Source: Thermoplasmata archaeon (GTDB taxonomy: Archaea; Thermoplasmatota; Thermoplasmata; Lutacidiplasmatales; UBA184). Taken from it: a stretch of DNA of 8,554 nucleotides. The DNA is taken from positions 1-8,554 of the forward strand of contig JASHQY010000037.1 in assembly GCA_030038885.1 (NCBI GenBank), written 5' to 3'. How positions within the stretch are numbered: the stretch's first letter is position 1; each line of letters begins with the position of its first letter. Shown here in pieces: positions 1 to 6,123 of this stretch. A program made the translations under genes and the position numbers. The notes below the pieces were generated by a model. That model was not told the DNA's origin. It was given only the letters and a program-made list of their open reading frames with translations, and made no database searches.

Positions 1-219
1 GCGGCGAACCGGGTCGCCGAGGCGACCGACGTCGTCCTCCTCGAGGCCCGACGTCCGGGACGGCGGATCTGGGAGGTCGACACGACCGGCCGCCCGGTCG
101 CGGAGGTCGCACGGGAGGTCGCGGGGCGCCTCGAGACCCGCGGGCCCTCCGCGTACGGCCGGGTCGACTGGCTCGCCGATCCCCGCGTGACCGCGCATCT
201 TTTGGACCGGCCGCGGTAG
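1..219 (+). CDS. Fap7-like adenylate kinase/NTPase, C-terminal part
   Basis: This is the last 72 residues of a reading frame that enters from the left edge, so its start and P-loop are outside the window. The visible part has a strand-turn-helix pattern, WEVDTTGRPVAEVAREV at residues 24-40, followed by YGRVDWL at 52-58. Archaeal Fap7/hCINAP-type adenylate kinases end in this way. Family knowledge: these small P-loop enzymes carry out NMP phosphoryl transfer or ATP hydrolysis and, in the Fap7 branch, assist maturation of the small ribosomal subunit (uS11/18S 3' end) in the cytoplasm. The gene ends 8 bases before the phosphatidyltransferase gene on the same strand, so the two are probably co-transcribed. 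Because the nucleotide-binding part is missing, the family call rests only on the C-terminal signature. Another small NMP kinase is the main alternative. Confidence 0.75.
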   Translation, partial: AANRVAEATDVVLLEARRPGRRIWEVDTTGRPVAEVAREVAGRLETRGPSAYGRVDWLADPRVTAHLLDRPR

Positions 220-227
220 GGTCGTCG

Positions 228-890
228 ATGGTGCTCGAGGGGTACCGGGCGCGGGTCGCCCCGTACGTCGCGCGCCTCGCGCGCCCGTTCCTCGGCTGGT
301 CGCCCGACCGGCTGACCGGGCTCGCGCTCGCGTGCGCGGTCGCGGCGGCCGGGCTCGCCGCGCTCGTCCGCTGGACGACCCCGCTGCTCTTCCTGCCGGT
401 CGCGGCGCTGATCTTCCTCGCCGGCGTGTTCGACGTCCTCGACGGGGCAGTCGCCCGCGCGACCCGGCGGACGTCGGCCCGCGGGGACTTCCTCGACCAC
501 GTCGTCGACCGGTACGCCGACGTCGCGATCGTGCTCGGGATCGCGGCGTCCGGCTTCGCGAACCCGATCCTCGCGCTCCTCGCGCTCGCGAGCCTTCTGC
601 TGACGAGCTACATGGGCACCCAGGCGCAGGCGGTCGGGGTCGGCCGGAGCTACTCCGGCCTCCTGACGCGCGCCGACCGCCTCGTGGTGCTCGCACTCGC
701 GACGTTCCTCGAGTTCGACTGGTCGCTGCCCTGGCCCTGGGCGCCGAGCGCACCGTGGGCGCGGTTCCACCTCGCCGGGATCGGCTTCACCGTGATCGAC
801 GTCGCGTTCCTCTACTTCGTCATCGCGGGGCAGTGGACCGCGCTCGCGCGCGCGGCCCGGACGTATCGCGCGCTCCCGCCGACGGGGTAG
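228..890 (+). CDS. CDP-alcohol phosphatidyltransferase (archaetidylinositol-phosphate synthase-like)
   Basis: A 220-residue integral membrane enzyme that would transfer a phospho-alcohol headgroup onto CDP-archaeol, displacing CMP, in the cytoplasmic membrane. The full family signature DxxDGxxARx8GxxxDxxxD is present: D69, D72, G73, A76, R77, G86, D90 and D94. The Asp residues bind the two metals and D94 is expected to be the catalytic base. Hydrophobic segments lie near 29-47, 51-68, 97-108, 112-128, 151-163 and 179-200, matching the six-helix fold, and the length is normal for the family. A conserved-looking loop after helix 4 (SYMGTQAQAVG, 127-137, then RADR at 148-151) resembles archaetidylinositol-phosphate synthases, but the headgroup cannot be fixed by eye; glycerol-phosphate or serine are alternatives. 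The ATG at 228 has a weak AGGG at 218-221. The last 71 bases are antisense to the 3' end of priL. Confidence 0.9.
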   Translation: MVLEGYRARVAPYVARLARPFLGWSPDRLTGLALACAVAAAGLAALVRWTTPLLFLPVAALIFLAGVFDVLDGAVARATRRTSARGDFLDHVVDRYADVAIVLGIAASGFANPILALLALASLLLTSYMGTQAQAVGVGRSYSGLLTRADRLVVLALATFLEFDWSLPWPWAPSAPWARFHLAGIGFTVIDVAFLYFVIAGQWTALARAARTYRALPPTG

Positions 891-2016
891 GGCCGCCGCC
901 CTCGGCCGGCGGCGCGTCCGGCGCGGAGACCTTCCCCCCGCGGGTACGGTAGTACTGGAGCGGATGGCGGAGCCACGCCTCGTGGCAGAGCGGGTCGCGG
1001 GCCCGGTCGGCCGCGGCCCCCGCGCTCGGGTCGCCGTCGCGGAAGCAGAGCCCGTGGCTGCGCAGCGTATCGCATTCGGGCGGCTCGTAGCCGGCTCCGC
1101 CGTCGTGGTGCGTGATGTGCTCGACCTGGTAGCGGGTCACCGACTCGTCGAAGTCCGGCGCCCCGCGGTAGGCGTCGACGATCGTCTCGAAGTCCGCGCC
1201 GGCGCGGTGGAGGAACGCGGCGAGCGCGAACCGCCCGGCGTGCGAGAGGTTCTCGCCGGCCTCGAGCGTCCGCCGCATCTTGCGGATGCACGGGGGGAAC
1301 AGCTCGGGGCGCAGCGCCCCGCCGGGGGCGCTCGACCGCGCGACCGGGGCCGGCAGCCGCTGGCCGAGCACCTCGAGCAGCTCCGACTCCCGGGACCGCA
1401 CGAGGTCCCGGACCTCGTCCGCGAGGGGGACCGGTACCCCGAGCCGCGCCCGGACCGCCTCCTGGAGGATCCGCGCGCCGCGCACCCGTCCGACGACGAC
1501 CGATCCGTGCTCGACGTCCTGGCGCGCCAAGCGGAAGTCCGCCTCCCGGATCGGGACCGCGAGCTTGAGGTAGTCGACCAGCGGGAACGCGACCCGGTCG
1601 CCCGGTCGGGCCTCGATCCGGAACCCGAGCCGCCCCGCGACGTCGACGAGCTCCTCCACCGGGGCGCCCGCGAGGCGGGCGTGGGTCCGCTTCGCCTCCG
1701 CGACCGCCCAGCGCCGCAGCGCCGCGGAGGCGGGAGCGGACGCGAGGACGATCCGGTCGAACAGGAGCGAGAGGTAGCGGACCTCCGGCTCGGCGGCGCT
1801 GAGCTCCGCGAGGTCGCGGACCGCGCGCGGGTCGTCGGCCGCGGCGAGCAGCCGGGCGCGGCCGATCGACCGCGCCCGCTCGTACGCCGGCTCCTCGAGC
1901 AGGGCCCGGACCGACACGTTCTCCCCGCCGAGCAGCGCCTCCGCCCCCGGAAGGAACGGATAGGCGGAGAGCAGCGACCGCTCGTCGCGCAGCGCCGAGC
2001 CCGAACGGATGGCCAT
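820..2016 (-). CDS. priL: DNA primase large subunit PriL
   Basis: PriL is the regulatory, iron-sulfur subunit of the archaeal/eukaryotic-type primase. It pairs with catalytic PriS to make primers at the replication fork. From the ATG at 2016 the protein has 398 residues, a typical archaeal length. The N-terminal half (about 1-225) is mostly alpha-helical. The C-terminal Fe-S domain is clear: FPPCIRKM (240-247), the motif VTRYQVEHI (293-301), then PPECDTLRSHGLC (312-324) and DPLC (341-344). C243, C315, C324 and C344 are the four expected [4Fe-4S] ligands and all are present. The frame stays open upstream to a GTG at 2085, but that stretch is a low-complexity Arg/Pro/Gly run and lies before the transcription start expected from the TATA-like element, so 2016 is preferred. 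No strong ribosome-binding site is visible there. After the conserved LQYY (353-356) comes a 42-residue Ala/Pro/Gly/Arg-rich tail, the last 22 residues of which overlap the phosphatidyltransferase gene antisense. Confidence 0.95.
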   Translation of the reverse strand: MAIRSGSALRDERSLLSAYPFLPGAEALLGGENVSVRALLEEPAYERARSIGRARLLAAADDPRAVRDLAELSAAEPEVRYLSLLFDRIVLASAPASAALRRWAVAEAKRTHARLAGAPVEELVDVAGRLGFRIEARPGDRVAFPLVDYLKLAVPIREADFRLARQDVEHGSVVVGRVRGARILQEAVRARLGVPVPLADEVRDLVRSRESELLEVLGQRLPAPVARSSAPGGALRPELFPPCIRKMRRTLEAGENLSHAGRFALAAFLHRAGADFETIVDAYRGAPDFDESVTRYQVEHITHHDGGAGYEPPECDTLRSHGLCFRDGDPSAGAAADRARDPLCHEAWLRHPLQYYRTRGGKVSAPDAPPAEGGGPTPSAGARDTSGPRARARSTAPR

Positions 2017-2075
2017 GGGGGTCCCGCGTACCGGACGGGCGGGCGTCCCGGGAGGGCCCCGGCGCGACCGTCGTC

Positions 2076-2092
2076 GACCGGTCACACCGGTC
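2076..2092. promoter_or_regulatory. Perfect 7-3-7 inverted repeat in divergent promoter region, possible operator
   Basis: The sequence GACCGGT, spacer CAC, ACCGGTC is an exact inverted repeat. Because each arm contains the self-complementary ACCGGT, it can also be read as two direct copies of ACCGGT nine bases apart. It ends five bases before the TATA-like element. Seen from the plus-strand S53 gene it covers the upstream activator/BRE-side region; seen from priL it covers the expected transcription start. That position would suit a dimeric transcription factor controlling one or both genes. The regulatory role is inferred: the local base composition makes short GC palindromes common. Confidence 0.35.
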
Positions 2093-2097
2093 CCGGG

Positions 2098-2103
2098 TTA
2101 AAT
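2098..2103. promoter_or_regulatory. TATA-like element shared by priL and the S53 gene
   Basis: TTAAAT is the most AT-rich hexamer in an otherwise very GC-rich divergent intergenic region. On the plus strand a start of transcription about 26 bases downstream (near 2126) would leave a leader of about 22 bases containing the Shine-Dalgarno at 2136-2140. On the minus strand it reads ATTTAA and would give a start near 2075 and a leader of roughly 58 bases before the priL ATG. The plus-strand geometry fits better, and the element may serve only the S53 gene. Confidence 0.45.
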
Positions 2104-2135
2104 CGTGTCCCGCGGAGCTCCCGGTCGCCCGGTAA

Positions 2136-2140
2136 GGGAG
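2136..2140 (+). promoter_or_regulatory. Shine-Dalgarno for the S53 peptidase GTG start
   Basis: GGGAG lies seven bases before the GTG at 2148, a normal spacing, and supports that start. An ATG at 2143 is only two bases from it and opens a frame of five codons (stop at 2158-2160), so it is unlikely to be used. A second Shine-Dalgarno-like GAGG at 2169-2172 sits five bases before an in-frame GTG at 2178, which would also give a well-formed signal peptide. Confidence 0.5.
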
Positions 2141-2147
2141 ATATGGC

Positions 2148-5100
2148 GTGCGTCCGCTAGGCGCCGTAGAGGACCCCGTGCGCTCGCGCTGGACCCCGTG
2201 GCTCCCGATCCTGCTCGCGGTCTTCCTGCTGGTCGGGACCGACCTCGTCGGGCCGGGCGGCCCGACGGACCCCGTGCGGGCGGCGAGCGAGCTCGCCGCG
2301 CCGGTGCGGGCGGCCGCCGCGACACCGGTCTCCGGAGCGCCGCGGTCGACCGGGTCGGTCGAGGTCGCCCCGGGGTACGCTCCGCCGAGCGGGGTCGTCT
2401 CCCTCGGACCGACCGCCGCCTCCACCGAATGGGATGTGGCGGTCGGGTTGCCGTCCCAGGATCCGACCGGCCTCGCCGCGTTCGTCGCGGCCGCATCCGT
2501 CCCCGGAGCTCCCGGGTACCGTGACTTCTTGACCGCCGCCCAGGCCGACGCCCGGTTCGGCGCCGCCCCGCAGGCGGTGGCGGCCGCCCGCGACTACTTT
2601 GCCGGCTTCGGGCTCGAGACCACCGTGGATCCGGACGGGCTGCTCGTGCTGGTGTCGGGAACCAGTGCGGGATTTTCGGCCGCGTTCGATACCACGTTCG
2701 ACGAGTATCGAACGAGTGCGGGTACGACGTTCGTCGACCACCCGACGCCCGCGGTGCTCCCGGCGTCCCTCGGGACGGACGGGGTGTTCGGGCTCGGCAA
2801 CGTCACGCCGCTCGTCCCGGACGTCTCCGCCGCGTCCTCCGCCGGCGGCCCCGCGCCCGACGCGGCGTGCACCGGACCGGCCGGGGGCCTCTCGCCGTGC
2901 GCGATCGCCGACGCTTACGACATCGCCCCGCTCGAGGCGAACGGCACGACCGGCGCGGGGATCCGGATCGGGGTCGTCGACGCGTACGCCGCCGCGGAGG
3001 GCCAATCCCAGCTCGCGAGCGACCTCGCGACCTTCGCGGCCGACACGTCGCTCTCGGTCGGGAACGTGAGCTACCTATATCCGGTCCCGACCGACACCGA
3101 CCTGAACGCGAGCGGGACGAACTCGGCCTGGGCGCTCGAGGACGCGCTCGACCTCGAGTGGGCGCGCGCGTCCGCGCCGGGCGCGACGATCGACATGACG
3201 TTCTCCCCGAACTCGGGCGCCGGGCTCTACGCGGCGATCGACTGGCTGGTCGCGAATGGCGCGGTCGACGTCGTCTCGATGAGCTGGGGCGAGCCCGACA
3301 CCGGCATCTACAACGCGTTCAGCGGCCCGTGCACGTCGGCCTGCAACGCGTCGACCGACGGCTCGTACGAGATCCTGGGACCGGTGCTCGAGCTCGGTGC
3401 GGCGGAGGGCATCACGTTCTTCGCCGCCTCCGGCGACTGCGGAGCCGCCGACGGTACGTCGGGCGACGCGACGAACTTCCCCGCCTCGGACCCGTACGTG
3501 ACGGGCGTCGGCGGAACGGTCCTCTCGCTCGGGACGAACGACAGCTACGCCGGAGAGTCGGCCTGGTCGGGCAACGAGACCGGAGCGGTGTCACCGGGGT
3601 GCACGAACGGCGGCGGTTCCGGCGGCGGATTCTCCCCGTTCCCCGAGCCGTGGTGGCAGGCCGGGATCGACGATCCGAACGGGCTGCGTGGGGTCCCCGA
3701 CGTCGCGATGGACGCGGGCACCCCGGTCGCGGTCGTCGTCGACGGGGCCTCGGAGGGCGTCCTCGGCACCAGCGTGGGCACACCGATCTGGGCCGGGATC
3801 GCGGCGCTCGCCGACCAGTACGCGGGCGAGGACCTCGGACTGCTGACCCCGAGCCTCTACGACGTGCTGCGGGGGAGCGCGTACGCCGACGAGTTCCACG
3901 ACATCGTCGACGGCTCGAACGGGTACTCGGCCGGTCCCGGATGGGATCCGGTCACCGGCATCGGTTCGCCGATCGTCGGTGCGCTCGTGCCGTCGCTCGC
4001 GCGCGGCGGCGCGCTCGCGGGCGGCGGGTTGGCCACGTCGGTCTTCGCGTCCCCCCGCTCCGGCCGCGCGGGGCTGACGGTCTCGTTCGCGATGAACGCG
4101 ACCGGCGGCACGGGGAGCTATCCGCTCGAGGGGATCTCGTTCGGGGACGGGAACTCGGTGCTCTGGAACGGCACGGTCGTCCGCCACACGTACGCGATCG
4201 ACGGGGACTACCTCGCGCAGTCGTTCGTCGCGGACGGTTCGGGCAACACCTCGACCTCGCTGCCGGTGCTGATCGCGGTGGGGGGCTCGGACCTCTCGGT
4301 CGACCTCACGGCCGCTCCGTCGGCGCCGGCGCTCGGCGCTCCCGTGACGCTGAGCGCGAGCGCGAGCGGCGGGACCGCGCCGTACAACTTCACGTTCTAC
4401 TTCGGCGACGGGTCGTACTCCGCGCCCGGTCCCGCGGCGGTCGTCCACGACTACGGGGTCGCGGGCGCGTTCTGCGCGGAGGTGATCGCGACCGACGCGG
4501 CGGCCCCCATGGGGGCGGGCGCGAGCGCCCGGGTGCCGATCGCGGTCGGGGGCGCGACGCCCGCGAACTGCACCGCGGAGCCGACCCCGCTCACGGTGAC
4601 CCCGAACGCCTCCGCGCGGGTGCTCGACGCCCCCGCCGACTACGGGACCTCGCTGTTCACCGTCACCGGCGGGGCGACCGGCCCCGGCGGGCTCGCGCCG
4701 AGCACCAGCCTCGCGTCGAACGACTCGTACCTCGCCGCGTGCGGCTGCGAGATCTTCCGCCATCCGGGCAACTACTCGGTCACCGAGTGGGCGAACGACA
4801 GCGTCGACGGGAGCGCGGAGGCGAGCGCGAACGTCACGGTCGCGCCGGCGCTCGACGTGACGTTCGCCGCCTCCGCGCTCTCGGGGTTCGCGCCGCTGAA
4901 GGTCTACTACTTCTCGTCCGCGACGGGCGGCGTCGGGGCGAACGCCAACCTGACCCGGTGGACGTTCGGGGACGGCGCGAGCGCGGTCGGCCACTCGGTC
5001 AGCACGATCTACGAGGTGCCGGGCGAGTACGTCGCGATCGGGCAGCTCTCGGACCTCGGACGGGGGAACGGCAGCGAGGCGTTCCTGGTCGACGTCGAGC

Positions 5101-6098
5101 CGGCCGCGGCGGGGGTCCCGCTGGGGGTCACCGCGACGATCTCGCCGGCGGTCAACGTCTCGTCCGGGGCCGACGTGCGGTTCACCGCCACCGCGGTCGG
5201 CACCCCGGCCGAGACCGACTTCACGCAGATCCTGTGGAACCTCGGGGACGGGCACTCGGCGTTCGGGACCAGTGTCACCGAGACGTACTACGCGCCCGCG
5301 GACGCCGCGCAGAACGACTCGCTCGCCGGCGCGGTGACGGTCGAGACGTCGTACCTCGACCCGGTCTACTCGACCGGGTTCGACCTCGCGCCGTTCTTCG
5401 CGATCGAGCCGGGCGGCCGGACCCCCCGGACCGACGCGCTCGTCGGCGCCGCGAGCGTCTCGCCGTCGGAGAACCTCGTGCCGTTCCCGATCTTCGGGAA
5501 CGCCTCCGGCTCCGGGCCGGGCGGGGTCCTCGTCTCGTGGAACTTCGGGGACGGATCGACCGCGTCGGCCCTCTCGGTCGAGCACTCGCTCTACGCATCG
5601 CAGGGCTACGCGGTCGCCGCGACGATCACGGACGGCTACGGCGACCGCGCGGTCCTCCTCACCGCGGTCACGGCGAACGGGCCGCTCGGCATCGCGGGCG
5701 GCCCGTCGCCGCCGACCGGGCCGAAGCCGCTGACGGTCACGATCGCGACCGCGGCGTACGGCGGCAAGGGTCCGCCGTACCGCTACGAGTGGACGCTCCT
5801 CAACGGGTCGCAGCCGACGACCTCGACCGTCTCCTTGTACCTGCCCCAGGTGGGGACGTACGTCGTCCATCTCAACGTCACCGACCGCTCGGGCGCGCGG
5901 ATCGAGCGGAACTTCACGATCGTCGTGACGTACCCGGATCCCTGGGCCGCCGCCGCGATCCTCGGCGGGAGCGCCGGGATCGGGGCGCTGCTCGCGGTCG
6001 TCGTGCGCTCGCGGCGCGCGCCGCGCCGGCCGAAGCCGGGCGAGGACCCGTGGCTCGACCACCCCCGCACCGCGTCGGACGGGACCCCGGTCTGGTGA
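2148..6098 (+). CDS. Membrane-anchored S53 (sedolisin/kumamolisin-type) peptidase with PKD repeats
   Basis: A 1316-residue secreted serine-carboxyl endopeptidase of a family active at acid pH. Order of parts: signal peptide with hydrophobic core about 17-30; pro-kumamolisin activation domain about 75-225, including YRDFLTAAQADARFG (124-138); catalytic domain about 240-615; seven PKD-like modules about 629-1262; a hydrophobic anchor 1266-1287 followed by a basic tail (RSRRAPRRPK). The catalytic set is complete: E331 and D335 (EDALD), oxyanion Asp D430 (SGDCG), nucleophile S542 (GTSVGTP). The calcium site is also intact: D585/I586 and G596, G598, D600 in AGPGWD. The precursor should self-process and remain tethered to the outer face of the membrane, probably degrading extracellular protein for nutrition. 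About 25 N-x-S/T sequons and paired cysteines fit an exported, glycosylated protein. The GTG at 2148 is chosen for its Shine-Dalgarno; GTG 2178 (residue 11) is a serious alternative. The gene is transcribed alone, divergent from priL and convergent with the M50 gene. Confidence 0.95.
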   Translation: MRPLGAVEDPVRSRWTPWLPILLAVFLLVGTDLVGPGGPTDPVRAASELAAPVRAAAATPVSGAPRSTGSVEVAPGYAPPSGVVSLGPTAASTEWDVAVGLPSQDPTGLAAFVAAASVPGAPGYRDFLTAAQADARFGAAPQAVAAARDYFAGFGLETTVDPDGLLVLVSGTSAGFSAAFDTTFDEYRTSAGTTFVDHPTPAVLPASLGTDGVFGLGNVTPLVPDVSAASSAGGPAPDAACTGPAGGLSPCAIADAYDIAPLEANGTTGAGIRIGVVDAYAAAEGQSQLASDLATFAADTSLSVGNVSYLYPVPTDTDLNASGTNSAWALEDALDLEWARASAPGATIDMTFSPNSGAGLYAAIDWLVANGAVDVVSMSWGEPDTGIYNAFSGPCTSACNASTDGSYEILGPVLELGAAEGITFFAASGDCGAADGTSGDATNFPASDPYVTGVGGTVLSLGTNDSYAGESAWSGNETGAVSPGCTNGGGSGGGFSPFPEPWWQAGIDDPNGLRGVPDVAMDAGTPVAVVVDGASEGVLGTSVGTPIWAGIAALADQYAGEDLGLLTPSLYDVLRGSAYADEFHDIVDGSNGYSAGPGWDPVTGIGSPIVGALVPSLARGGALAGGGLATSVFASPRSGRAGLTVSFAMNATGGTGSYPLEGISFGDGNSVLWNGTVVRHTYAIDGDYLAQSFVADGSGNTSTSLPVLIAVGGSDLSVDLTAAPSAPALGAPVTLSASASGGTAPYNFTFYFGDGSYSAPGPAAVVHDYGVAGAFCAEVIATDAAAPMGAGASARVPIAVGGATPANCTAEPTPLTVTPNASARVLDAPADYGTSLFTVTGGATGPGGLAPSTSLASNDSYLAACGCEIFRHPGNYSVTEWANDSVDGSAEASANVTVAPALDVTFAASALSGFAPLKVYYFSSATGGVGANANLTRWTFGDGASAVGHSVSTIYEVPGEYVAIGQLSDLGRGNGSEAFLVDVEPAAAGVPLGVTATISPAVNVSSGADVRFTATAVGTPAETDFTQILWNLGDGHSAFGTSVTETYYAPADAAQNDSLAGAVTVETSYLDPVYSTGFDLAPFFAIEPGGRTPRTDALVGAASVSPSENLVPFPIFGNASGSGPGGVLVSWNFGDGSTASALSVEHSLYASQGYAVAATITDGYGDRAVLLTAVTANGPLGIAGGPSPPTGPKPLTVTIATAAYGGKGPPYRYEWTLLNGSQPTTSTVSLYLPQVGTYVVHLNVTDRSGARIERNFTIVVTYPDPWAAAAILGGSAGIGALLAVVVRSRRAPRRPKPGEDPWLDHPRTASDGTPVW
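4032..5933 (+). repeat. Array of seven PKD-like Ig-fold modules in the S53 peptidase
   Basis: Five modules carry the PKD hallmark GDG after a hydrophobic strand, at residues 665-668 (FGDG), 752-755 (FGDG), 940-943 (FGDG), 1033-1035 (LGDG) and 1133-1136 (FGDG). Most are followed by a Y-x-x-x-G-x-Y/F type strand. Their coding DNA reuses a close variant of TTCGGGGACGG each time. The third module (about 811-900) and the seventh (about 1180-1262) lack GDG but keep the closing strands (GNYSV at 874-878, GTYVVHLNVTD at 1236-1246). PKD domains act as extracellular spacers or binding modules; here they would hold the protease away from the membrane. Module borders are estimates made by eye. Confidence 0.8.
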
Positions 6099-6123
6099 CC
6101 CTTCCGGTGCGGCCCGACGGACC

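Noticed and set aside
2017..2085. N-terminal extension of PriL from the GTG at 2085
   Set aside because: The 23 added residues are Arg/Pro/Gly low complexity, and the GTG would lie upstream of the transcription start implied by the TATA-like element.
964..2160. Long open frame on the plus strand opposite priL (398 codons)
   Set aside because: It is the complement of a clear PriL gene; the translation is Arg/Glu/Pro-rich with no fold or motif, as expected for an antisense frame in very GC-rich DNA.
3591..6062. An 823-codon minus-strand frame opposite the S53 gene
   Set aside because: Arg/Val/Asp-rich shadow of codons ending in C or G; no recognisable domain and no promoter or ribosome-binding site seen.
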